NCBI GenBank assembly: GCA_963931865.1
Contig: OZ007508.1
Span: 15,735,104-15,799,103, forward strand
DNA length: 64,000 bases
Source of the DNA: Axinella damicornis
Taxonomy: Eukaryota > Porifera > Demospongiae > Axinellida > Axinellidae
Direction: 5' to 3'
Position 1 is the stretch's first letter. Every line of letters starts with the position of its first letter. Positions 35,244 to 59,610 of this stretch are shown piece by piece. Below the pieces are notes generated by a model. That model had not been told where the DNA came from. It saw nothing but the letters and a program-made list of their open reading frames with translations, and made no database searches. Position numbers and translations under genes: made by a program.

Positions 35244-35577
35244 TAGTCTAGCTGCTAGACCCTATTACAGAGGAGGGTCTAGCAGTTATATGGACCCTCC
35301 TAGCTGTTAGACCCTATTACAGAGGAGGGTCTAGCAGTTATATGGACCCTCCTAGCTGCTAGACCCTCTTACAGAGGAGGGTCTAGCAGTTATATGGACC
35401 CTCCTATAGGGTCTAGCAGCTATATGGACCCTCCTAGCTGCTAGACCCTCTTACAGAGGAGGGTCTATCGCAGTTATATGGACCCTCCTAGCTGCTAGAC
35501 CTTCTTACAGAGGAGGGTCTAGCAGCTATATGGACCCTCCTAGCTGCTAAGACCCTGAGGGTCTAGCAGCTAGACTA
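35244..35577 (+). repeat. Minisatellite grown inside an AGTCTAGC-family hairpin
   Basis: The block starts TAGTCTAGCTGCTAGACCC and ends with its complement CAGCTAGACTA, the ends of the hairpin family. About six tandem units of roughly 54 bp (each a palindrome around cagaggagggtctagcag, then ttatatggaccctcctagc) fill the interior. Confidence 0.88.
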
Positions 35578-36042
35578 ATTAGATGAATGTTATCAAGGGG
35601 CCTTGCACAAGTCAAGGGAGACGATCTTGTGAAGTGTTGAAGCAAGAGCAGTGATTGCATGTGGATTCCCAGGGCTAGGGCTAATTCCCTGGAGTATAGT
35701 TCCACCTTCCAGAAATCTCATCGGATCCACAAGCTTAACTCAGTTTACTGGGCACTACGTTGGTTGAAAATCTCCTGTTCATCACAAAGAATACTTTCTG
35801 GGGACAGAGAGGATTGATCAGTTATCAACTGCTGACAACCCAAGTTCTTGGAGAACAAAAGTGAGCACATGCAATCCCAAGGTACTAAACACCCCCACAA
35901 GGGCATGCTTCACATGCCAGCCTACTACCGTGCACATGCATTCTCCCATGCTTTGTGCAGCTGCTTTATAGCCTCCAGACGTGCAATACCTCCACTATAT
36001 TTGCCTGACCAAAGTTCAAATTCTTTTGCCACCCCTGATGGA

Positions 36043-36240
36043 TAAAGTAGTACAATGAAGGTCTTGGTCCTTCTGCAAAGAATGCTAAGGAAGGTATGTA
36101 GGTCAATGTCAGAGTCCATGATTTATCTGATCTGAAGACACTGATCAGAACAGGAACTAATGTCATCATTAATGTTGTCTTGTTTCAAGAAGACCAGGAC
36201 ACGTCTCAGTCACAAGACAGGGAAGACAAACTGTGCCTGA
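36043..36240 (+). pseudogene. Broken copy of SURF2 exons 5-6
   Basis: This is co-linear with 31921-32140 (tctgcaaag...gctaagg, then aagaagaccaggacacgtct). The exon 5 donor GT is changed to GA (aaggaaggt) and the exon 6 acceptor is lost (tgtttcaag instead of tgtctagatcaag). It ends just before the functional VARS last exon. Confidence 0.87.
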
Positions 36241-36357
36241 TTCCACACTTGTCTGTACAGTCATACACAACACAATAATTTACAGAACCTGAATCAATAA
36301 ATTATGATTGCATGTAAATATCATTCAATGAGTTCACCGTCAAATGTACAGATTTGT

Positions 36358-48558
<12,201 letters not shown>

Positions 48559-49157
48559 GCTGCAACTGTAGAGACACGCCCAGGATTTCAACTGCCTGCG
48601 ATTTCCAGCTCGCAGCTGCTTGTTCAGTTCGGAACCGACTTGTCTAACAAGAGCAACCTTTAGTCTACCTCGTGAAAAGGCAGCAAGCATACCACAAACA
48701 TACAAAATTGGAATTCCGCTGAGGGATTGCCTCCAACACACTTGTATTGCCTCATCCCAAAACTCCACGTGGTTGCAACATGCTTATTTCCGTTTAAGTT
48801 TGTATTCGTCCGTTTTCTTGAAAGACGTCACTACATCGTGTAAGGTAGGGCGGGGTAATTCGGGCCACGTGGTAATTCGGGCCACTTCAACGTTGCAACA
48901 GGAAAAGAAGCATCCATTGGATTCTTGCTTCTAGTGAGTTGTAGGCAGGTTGAGTCCCTGGATATACATGGCCAGAAGTTTGCCTAAAGTCTGTCCGTTT
49001 TTAGTTACCGTTGACCTGAAGTTGAAGTGGCCCGAATTACCCGTGGCCCGAATTACCCCGCCCTACCTTAATTAATCTGTAATTTAGGGGCATCGTACAC
49101 ATAACACAAACTATGTGTACTATGTGTGTGTACTACTGCTAGGCCTGGGAAGGAAGC
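48559..49157. promoter_or_regulatory. Divergent VARS/SLO2 intergenic region
   Basis: 599 bp separate the two start codons. An inverted repeat (aaggtagggcggggtaattc at 48842 and its complement at 49047-49070, with cgggccacgtggtaattcgg beside it) spans about 230 bp and may be a further element. The core promoters were not identified. Confidence 0.5.
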
Positions 49158-52100
49158 ATGGCTGGTAGTGTCAGCTCTGATGGCGATAGGAAGCGGCCGA
49201 TTCGCCGAAAGAGTCGCGTGGAGCGACTGCAAGATGACGAAGATGATCCGCTTCCGGCAGAGGGCGAGGAGGGCCCGCAGGTGCGCGTACGGGACGTATT
49301 CGGAGGGTGGTTCCATGGCCGGCCAGAACATGCAAGGTGAGCGAGATCAGAGACCAGTTGCCTGCATTAAGAGTCGAGTCTTGAAACCCGTACCATATGT
49401 GAGACCGCCACACGCATCTTGGCAGGGCAGAAGCCAATCTCACAACTCATATCAGATCAGTCACACAGCAAAGTGAATAGTTTAGTAGGCTCACAAACAA
49501 CACATATTTAATTTTTGTGTCATAATCAAGGAGCGTAGAAGTGTTTGCGACAGGGATCAAGAATCTTGATTGGTCAAAATCACCCTTGATCGCTTGACTG
49601 CTCTCTTCCGAAGCACTTGATATATAGGAGTTCAAAGGACAAAAACATAGCCACATCTCCTTAGTACCTGGTCACTTGGAGTTCATCTTGACCCCTTGAT
49701 CAGCTCTCAAAATGTTGATCACTTGATTCCATTTGATGCCGATCACAATCACTTCTACGGCAACGTGTACGTGACTACCCCTTGATAATCTAGCAATGCA
49801 CTCTGGACTTGGTATAGTGGGTGTGTCCCTAAGCTAATTACTTCTCCCTGTCCCTGCTCAGTGTTTCTGTGGACGTGGAGCACTACATCCACGACAAGTC
49901 ATTCCGGCACCGACTGATTCTTCTTTCTCTGAGAAATAGCAAAATTGGTACGTGAAACTTTCCACCAGATTTTGTTAGGGGGGGGTGGGGCAAACCTGAC
50001 GTGGGTTCAAGACTGGGTGGGGAGGAGCAGTCGACTGGGGGTATTCTGAGGCTGTTGGGCTGGGAACCGAAGGGGGGAGCTCGAGGGGGGTACACTAGCA
50101 TTTTGTGCACTTCAAAACTTGATGAAAAATTCTCTGATTTCCCTAGGAATTCGACTGCAGGGTTTACGTTTCTTGCTGGCGCTAGCTGGCTGTTTGTTGT
50201 ACGTTGCTGAGGCGTTCTACTTCGACTTCTGCGATGAGGAATGCAAGCGTGTTCACAACTCTACAGCAAACAGCCCAGAGAACCCCATACTGAAAGAGTG
50301 AGTTGCCATTCCTAGGCTGAGGTACATATACTATCTACATATAATAGACCTTATGCAATTGATGCCCATAGCCACAAATCTACGCTTATCTACCCGTAAT
50401 CTTCTCCGTTGTATGAATGGCAAAAGACGGTACAATCTATTGTGATTGCAGAAATGCGAGCAGCTGCATAATTATGTTAACATTCGGTATTAGCATACCT
50501 GCTACAAGTTGTAAGTTCAGGCTGATCACGTGTTGCGAGAAACAGACAACACTCCGTATATTTGCCATACTAACGATGCCACTCAAAATGGCTGCCTGCA
50601 TCACGTGCACTTAATTTGCCTGCATCATAGCATATGGTCTATTGCAAGTATGTGCAGAACTTAATGATCCTGAAAAGAATGTCACTCCTGTTGTTCTGCG
50701 TACCGTTGTGCTATTGTTTTGTGCACTGCTCATACTGCAAACAACCAAAGCAGCTGAGGCGGGCAGCCTGGGGATGGGATCGTGTGTTGCTATGTGCAAG
50801 GATCTTCTTTGTTCTGCAGCGTACTGACTCTCCTTTTGTTGAACAACAAACCCTGGAGCTTGTGGGCACTGCAGGTTAGACACCTTATACATCACACAGA
50901 TCACATTGCATCACTCTGATCACATTGCTGATCATGCTGATCACACTGACCACATTGCGTCACACTGATCACATTGCATGACACTGATCACACTGACCAC
51001 ATTGCGTCACACTGATCACATTGCATGACGCTGATCACACTGACCACATTGATTGCATACATGTAGATGATACAGCAATTTTGATTGATGTTGTAATTAT
51101 ATGTGTAGTGGATCTGATTGGTACATTCTCTGTGTCCGCAGGTTGTGGTCGGTGTGCTATGCATGACCCATGCCTTTTTTGTCCTCTACACCCTCTCTGT
51201 GAGTAACTCTGTTTCCATGATGATGAAACAGATGCTGAACAAGTGCTTATTTATTACATCCTCAGGGTGTATCTATGAAGGCGGTGTCATGGCGACTCCT
51301 GGACGTCAGTGTATCTATAAGCCTTACCATTGGAGGACTGTTTCTCATCACTGTCAGTTGCAGCTGATCCTGCCTGCCACAGCATTAAAATACTTCCCTC
51401 CTCCTCCTCCCTCTCTTCCTCCTCCTCCCCCTCCTCCTCCCTCTCTTCCTCCTCCTCCCCCTCCTCCTCCCTCTCTTCCTCCTCCTCCCCCTCCTCCTCC
51501 CCCTCCTCCTCCCTCTCTTCCTCCTCCTCCCCCTCCTCCTCCCTCCCTCTCCTCCCTCCTGCAGGTGCTCTATCCTGTGGTGCTGAAAGACCTGTTCGTT
51601 CCGTCCTTCCTGCTGGTGTGGCCGGCGCGGCAGGCATTCTCCATTGCCTTTGTGCAGTACATGCAAAGAAAAATTACTCGCCTGCCAAACACTTTCCGCC
51701 ACAAAACCATCCACCTCTTTCTGTTTCTCTCTGCCTTCATCTTCACCTGGTGAGGGGATAGGAGGAGGAAGGAATTAAGTTTATCATGGATTCAGCAGAG
51801 TATTTACGCCTTTCCCACTTCTCCACACACACACACACACACACACGTGGACACATTCCAGGGTGTGCCTTCTCCACCACATTGAACGTATTGACCAGAG
51901 GATATCCCTGTTTGACACGTTCTGGTTTGTGCTGGTGACTCTCAGCACGGTCGGCTACGGTGACATATCCCCCACGCTCTGGACGGGGAAACTCCTTGTC
52001 ATGGTCTTCATTGTCGCTGCTCTCATCTACCTCATCCCACAGATACAGGAGCTCTTTGATGCTTTTCAAATGCAGCAGAAGCTGCATAACACTGTCAGCT

Positions 52101-55100
52101 ACCAAAAGTCTGGGAAGCACATCATTGTGTGTGCCCGGCGGATGAAGCCCCTGGTCTTGAGGGACTTTCTCACCGAATTCTACTCTGACCCAACTCACTA
52201 TGTGAGCAGTTAAATGTCATGTGCACAGCTGGTGTCCAGGAAGTCCCACTTCCTTGTATCCAGGAAGTCCTTTGTGTCCCTCTGTAGGAGCTGCACTGTG
52301 TGGTGCTGGTGGAGGAGGAGTTGTCCTCTATTCTGCAGGTCCATCTCAGTCACCCTATCTGGGACCGCAGGATCACGGTGGTTATTGGGTCTCCGCTGCA
52401 AGCAACCGACCTTGCCAGAGTGAGGTGAGGAGAAACAGGAAAGACAATACAGCACAATGCCTGACTGGGGAATCTATTGTGGTTAACTCGTTTCTGGTCA
52501 ATTTCAGCCATTCATGTTGGGGGTTGTTCGTTTGCATCCCAGCTTCCTGGCTAACAGATCGCTTGCTCTGGTGGTGTTTTACAAAAGGTAAAACACCACC
52601 ATTATCTAGATAATGCACACTAAAGTGTGCATTAAGTGATTTAATGCTCCGTCATGTGATGATTCTGAGGCGTCTGATATCTAGATAATGCACACTTTTC
52701 AAAGATCAACGGCTGTTTCGGGTCAGTGAGTTGCACTAAGTAGTTTAGATACCAGTTTGCAGTGCATTACGGGCTTTAGTGCACTCAGGCAATCTAGTTA
52801 ACGGTCTCGGGCGGATAATGCACTCACCTTCGGCTCATGCATTTTCATTACTTATAGTTTAGTTTTCGATTTTCAGTTTTAGCTGATTAACTTGAAGTCA
52901 AAACCACATACTAAAAGGGTAGTTGTAGTTAACTAAAACAACTCTAGGCCGCCGCCCTCAGCCTCAGCCTCTGGACATTGTAAAGTGTAGTGCATTCCTT
53001 GTTCGGCAGGGCGGAGAGTGCCACGGCATGTTTTCTGCACACTGCAAGGGACGAACCTGACCAGGAGAGAGCTGTGAGTGGATAGCACTGGTAGTATCTT
53101 GTGTAGCCTCTCCACTCTACTCTCCCTCTTCCCCTCCCTCTTCTTCGATCCCTCTTTTCCCTCCCTTCATCTCCCTCTTTCTTCCCCTACCTCTACCTCC
53201 CAGGATCAGCACACGATCATGAGTGCATGGGCCCTCAAGGACTATGCTCCAGACTGCAAACTGCACGTCCAGATCCTCAAATCCGAGAACAAGCTCCACC
53301 TTGACATCGCTGGTATGTCTCACATCCTCCCACTGTACGTGATGTGGTAGTAATATAGCTCCTCTTTACGCACATCCTCTCCCCCCCCCCCCCCCCCCCC
53401 CTCCCTCCCTCCCTCTCTCTCTCCCCACTCCCTCCTCTCTCTCCTCCCTCCACCTTCCCCTCCAGACCATGTGGTGTGTGAAGGTGAGCTGAAGCATGCC
53501 CTGCTGGCCAACCACAGCCACTGTCCAGGAATCACAACCCTAGTCACCCTCCTCCTCCACACCTTCAAACCAGAGTGAGGGAGTGTGAGTGTGTGTGTGA
53601 GACTGAGTGAGTTAGGTGAGTGTGCGCCACTGTGCGGTATGGGAGGCAGCATGCTGCAACCCTTTGTCCTCACTCGATTGATTGATTATTGATTTGAGTG
53701 TTTGTTGTAGCTTTGAATCGTGTTACAAATGTTTCCTCCAGAGAACGTGACCTCACCAGTGAAGACTACAAGCTATACAACCAGTGTGCACCTTGTGAAG
53801 TCTACGACAGCCAGCTGCAAGACAGCAAATACTTTCACCACTTTGTTGGAAAGAACTTCCTATACACGGCAGTGGTGGCCTTCAGGAAGTGAGCCAGGTG
53901 TAGCTTAGAGCTATATGTATTACCTCCTGTGCGCGGCAGTGGTGGCCTTCAGGAAGTCAGCTAAGTGTAGCTTAGAGCTGTATCACTGTATCACCTCCTG
54001 TGCACGGCAGTGGTGGCCTTTAGGAAGTCAGCCAGGTGTAGCTTATAGCTGTGCACGGCAGTGGTGGCTTTGGGAAGTGAGCTAGGTGTAGTTTAGAGCT
54101 GTAACGGCAGTGGTGGCTTTGGGAAGTGAGCCAGGTGTAGCTTATAGCTGTGCACGGCAGTGGTGGCTTTGGGAAGTGAGCTAGGTATAACCTTATCACT
54201 ATATTTGCAGCTGATGTACATGTAGTGTGTGATATTTGATATTCCAAGGCTGGCAACTTTCATCTATCAGCTGGTCAACATACCACTGAAAGACTGTCAT
54301 CATGTCTCAGTGTAGTGTATGGATGTGGTGATAGCATATTGCAATGATCCATGTCCCTAACGTGTGGGGTCAAATCACGCCTGCCATGGCGATAGTTCTG
54401 TTACGATAGTGTAGGTACACTGTACTAGGACAGGTGCGCAGTTCTTGATTGTTTGTTGGGTGTGTTGGCACTTGTCCCGATACTAGCGATAGTGTAGGTA
54501 CACTGTACTAGGACGGGTGCGCAATTCTTGATTGTTTGTTGGGTGTGTTGGCACTTGTCCCGATACTAGCGATAGTGTAGGTACACTGTACTAGGACGGG
54601 TGCGCAATTCTTGATTGTTTGTTGGGTGTGTTGGCACTTGTCCCGATACTAGCGATAGTGTAGGTACACTGTACTAGGACGGGTGCGCAATTCTTGATTG
54701 TTTGTTGGGTGTGTTGGCACTTGTCCCGATACTAGCGATAGTGTAGGTACACTGTACTAGGACGGGTGCGCAATTCTTGATTGTTTGTTGGGTGTGTTGG
54801 CACTTGTCCCGATACTAGCGATAGTGTAGGTACACTGTACTAGGACGGGTGCGCAATTCTTGATTGTTTGTTGGGTGTGTTGGCACTTGTCCCGATACTA
54901 GCGATAGTGTAGGTACACTGTACTAGGACGGGTGCGCAATTCTTGATTGTTTGTTGGGTGTGTTGGCACTTGTCCCGATACTAGCGATAGTGTAGGTACA
55001 CTGTACTAGGACGGGTGCGCAATTCTTGATTGTTTGCTGGGTGTGTTGGCACTTGTCCCGATACTAGCGATAGTGTAGGTACACTGTACTAGGACGGGTG

Positions 55101-58100
55101 CGCAATTCTTGATTGTTTGTTGGGTGTGTTGGCACTTGTCCTGATACTAGCCAACAGATTTGTAATCACTCTGCTACGTTGGCACTTGTCCTGATACTAG
55201 CCAACAGATTTGTAATCACTCTGCTACGTTGGCACTTGTCCTGATACTAGCCAACAGATTTGTAATCGCTGTGCTGCAGTTAAGACATAGCCAGGACTGC
55301 TCACTTGTCATGCAAGCAGACATAATATTATACTATGTTTGACTCCTGTTCCCTAATGCAGTGCCTCCTTCCCACTGCAAGAATAATTGCCCCCTCCCCA
55401 CCCAGGTATCATGTGACATTGCTTGGTGTGCGGGGGGCCCACGACCAACACATGCGTTTCAACCCCGGGCTGGACCACGTAATGCACGAGGAGGACACTG
55501 TCTACTACATCGGCTTCACAAAAGAGGAGTACAGTAAAGTGGGCAGGGCCTCACACGTCCACACTGCACTGTGGGAGGTATGAAGACTAACCTCAGCCTC
55601 ATTCCCAGGCCCCCGCCCAGCTTTTCATTGCTTGACTGTACTGCAAGTGATGGAAAGCTGGGAGGGGCCTGGGACGAGGCTAGCGTAACCTGTTCCCCAT
55701 CAGCTGTGGCAGTATCGTCCCTCTTGCCCAGATGTGTGCGAATGCAGCCATGGTGTCCCTAGCCGTGGGCGGGGTCGACCCGATGAAACTGGATGAACAC
55801 AATGAGGCACAGCATGTTGCTAAAAATGGGCACAACGTTATGGATGGTTTGGGCAGGGACGAAGTGGACTTCCAGCCTCCGAGATCACCGGTTGAGCGAG
55901 TCAAGTTCTTTATCCCGGAGAGAGACATAAGTCAGACTTCTCTTGCTTCCCATGCAAACCACACTGGTACTGCAGCCGTGGAACCACAGACAGATAACTG
56001 GCAGAACGAGGCACGGAGAGGACTGCAGCTGTTGCGGTTCCACTCACACATGGACCTCCACGCCAACCCTGTTGTCAGAGTGAACCTCCTCAATCAGCAG
56101 CCCACCCTCAGTGACAAGGAGATCTGCCCCTTTCCTGAGGAAGATGCCACGGACACATGTTCCACCAATGGAGAGTTGGAGCACATGACATTCACACCGG
56201 GAAAGCTAGAGGAGAGGAGAAGAGCTGCTGTGCCCATCCACTTACCGCTGATGAGGTACACCAGTGTTCCTGTGGAGGCAGACAAGGAAGGCAGGAAGCG
56301 ACCAACTTACATGCACCAGAGGTCTTTCAGCGACACAATCATTACAGAGGAAGATGAGAAGGGTGTCGATTCTTCACTGAAGAAGGTTGGCATATACTCC
56401 AGTGACCTCTCCCTCATCCCCTCTTCTCCACGCATGAAGTCCATGGCAACTGGTGAGCTGCACTCTGCTGGTGAGCATAGTGAATCACGAGTCGAATATA
56501 GCCTCGTTCCCAGGGCCTGGGAACAAGGCTAAGTTGAATGCACTCTCCTTGTTCCCAGGTTCTGCGGGAGGTCTTCACTTGCCTAGTGTGGAGAAGATAT
56601 TCCATCCCTCCTTTCTCCGTCGAGTGAGTAGACAGAGCTCTAACAGTGACAAGCAGCAGCAACTCGAAGAGGTGACAATACCACCTGGACTCTTACCTCA
56701 TCTGTAAATTTCACCCTTTGACCTCTGACTCCCCCAGGAGGTGGTATTAGAACTTAACAACATTGAGGAGGAGGAAGAGTTGGAGGAACTAGAGGATGGG
56801 CGTTGTCCTGAGGCAGGAAGGGACCTGGATCCCAGCTCCCCACCTGTGCCGAGTGACGGGCCCATACACAGCTGCCCAAGACCAAGGTAGGGGATATCAA
56901 ACTAGGCAGCAGAAGACACAACACGAGGTAGATTGTATAAACCAGTTTTGTTGTTTAGGTATGAGAAGGGTGTCCTACCAGTGTCACCGTACTGTGGCTG
57001 TGAGGCTCTGGAGTGCCACCTGCTGCCAGCCAGGAGATCCTACTCCCAGATCAGGCTGGACATGGTGAGCGGCCGGGTACGGGGCTGCATAACCGCGAGC
57101 ATTAGCTCCTACCCTGTAGTCTCATGACCAGCCACATTTTACGCCCGCCGGACGTAAAAATGCAGCTGGTCTCGAGATTACCTACCCTGCCTGTCTCTCC
57201 CTCTCCACGAGGTTTTGAGGTGTGATAGCCTATATGGTGGTAATCATTTCCTCTCTGTTGAGATTCATTTAGCTGCCATTGGGTTGGCATCCCATTGGGA
57301 AGAGGGAAGAAAAGCACTTTTAGAATATCCACCCCCCACAAACACACACAACCTCAGGGTGGGGATGATAAGGAGGATGCAGAGAAACACTGGTATGAGA
57401 AAGCAGTGATTGCCTACCACGACGAGGCCTCCGATGACCTCCACCACTTTGTCCTTCCACTGCGGGCACACCACCTACCACCAAGAGCGCTCAAACCAAT
57501 CGTCCTCATGCTTGGGACAGAGTGAGTAGCTATCACACTAGTACTGGTACCACAACTGCTCACACCATGCACGCCCCCTTCCTGTCAGAGATTGGAGGCA
57601 GAATTTAAGGGTGTTGAACTTCAAACACCAACAATTAGTGCCCTCCCTCCACTCTCCCCCCCCCATCTTCCCTGCAGACCTTGCTTGGACTTCCTGGACA
57701 CCATTGCCTGGCTCCCAATGGTCTACTTCTGTGTGGGCAGCGTTTCCTGGTATGCATGAGCTAGTTACTGAGCTGACCCCAAGAGGGACCAGTGAGAATT
57801 TGACTACCCTTGTTGCTGAGCGATGCACTGAATGGGGGATCTACATGTGTGTATTCATGATATGCATACGTATGTACATATGTACCGTACTCTCGCGAAA
57901 GTCCGCCCATGGGCGCTGCATCTTACTTTCTCACCAAACAGGGGGGTGGGCGCTCTTTCGAGTGTTTCCGCATTCAACCTTGAAAGAGCGCCCACCTTTG
58001 TTTACGTACACAAGTAGCGCAATAGCAGCGATCGAGCAAGCGCGCGTGAGTCAAAGCCCTCCCAGCACATCTACATCGCTGGAGTCACTAGCAACATCAC

Positions 58101-59270
58101 CGCTCACCACGTCGTCTTCGCGGTATGTACATACGTATGTACGTACGTACCAGAACCTGTCACGCTCAGGAATGTTGATAATACTTAGGAATTTTGTGGG
58201 TTTCCCGCCGGCCAAAATAGTTGTATTTGCGCGAGGGCTTGACGGTGCGAGGTTTACAATCTTGAAACTCCGATCAGTGGACCAGCACGGTGCCTCCAGG
58301 GCTTGCAGAGCTCGAGCAGATATATGGAGTCGAACAGTGAGCACAGTCGACATCTGTTTATACCACAACTTAGTCTCGCATAGCCAGAGGCTGGTCTTCA
58401 GGGCTTGCAGAGCTAGAGCAGCTACATGAAGAGTCGAACAATGAGTGTAATCAACATCTTTTCACAGCTCCACACTCTCAAACTCTGTGTTCATGTTCGT
58501 AAGTACGTGGTCAGGTCACACGTACGCATGTGGCGCACACAAGGCATGATGCGGATATGTATTCCTAGTAATTTGCCTGATGAAGACTATCAAAAGAGTA
58601 GTTGTTTTCCAAAACGTAAATTCTCACTGGTTGTAAGTCAGTCAACGCTAAGTTGATAATAGGCCAGGAAAGGGGGGAGAGCACGTACCCCTTAACCCCT
58701 TCGGTGCTGTTAACAGATATATGTAGTGCATTCAGTTTCCTCCCTCCACCCAGCGTTAATGACTGGCTGAGAGCAGGCATTCTCCTGGCAGACAGTGTCG
58801 TCGTGCTCAGTCCCACCCCCACCCACCCCCACCCACACCCCCACCCACACCCCCACCTTCCCGTCCATCCCACTCCCCACCCAGACCACAAGGAACACAT
58901 GGATGATGCTGCCCACATCATGGCTGTGCGGAAACTATCCAAGTTGGTGGAGAATTAGTAGGCCATGAGAAATATAACATCAGGCAAACTGTTCAGTGTC
59001 CTCCCTCCCCATCCTCTTTCTCCTCCCCCTCCCCATCCTCTTTCTCCTCCCCCTCCCCATCCTCTTTCTCCTCCCCCCTCCCCCTCACAGGCTGTTTCCG
59101 TCTGTCAATATCATCACAGAGCTCCACTATCGCTACAATATTCGCTTCATGCAGTTCACTGCTTGTGAGACGTACATGATGAGGAACCTCAGTCCCCTAG
59201 TGAGTGGTTGTCATGCCAACACATTACACTCACTACATAACCTTGAGGCTTCACTTCTGGCACCCCCCCA

Positions 59271-59348
<78 letters not shown>

Positions 59349-59579
59349 TCCAGAGACGGCGAGGGGACCACTTGACCTACCTCTTTGTGCCTCAGTTTGC
59401 AGCTGGAAGAGCATTCTGCTCCAGCATGCTTGACACTCTTCTCTACCAGGTATGCAGCCTCTCTGTATGACCTGTAGTCACAATCATGACTGCAATCAGA
59501 GCCACCCGCCACTTTGTATAGTTGTATGGTCCACATGTACTCATACCCCTCTCACACTCTCTCCTCACCCCCCCCCCCC

Positions 59580-59610
<31 letters not shown>

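Noticed and set aside
50634..50879. 81-aa ORF covering SLO2 exon 4
   Set aside because: The channel uses another frame of 50820-50874 ([18 protein letters not shown]), which fits the phases on both sides.
51287..51761. Long Ser/Pro- or Glu/Arg-rich ORFs on both strands
   Set aside because: They are translations of a CT microsatellite in SLO2 intron 6; only exons 51266-51352 and 51565-51749 match the channel.
52605..52850. Inverted gcacact/agtgtgc motifs in SLO2 intron 9 as a transposon
   Set aside because: The taatgcacact/agtgtgcatta palindrome is clear, but no consistent ends or target duplication could be defined.
54403..55270. CRISPR-like regular repeats
   Set aside because: The 83-bp units are directly tandem with no variable spacers, in an intron of an animal gene. 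This is a minisatellite.
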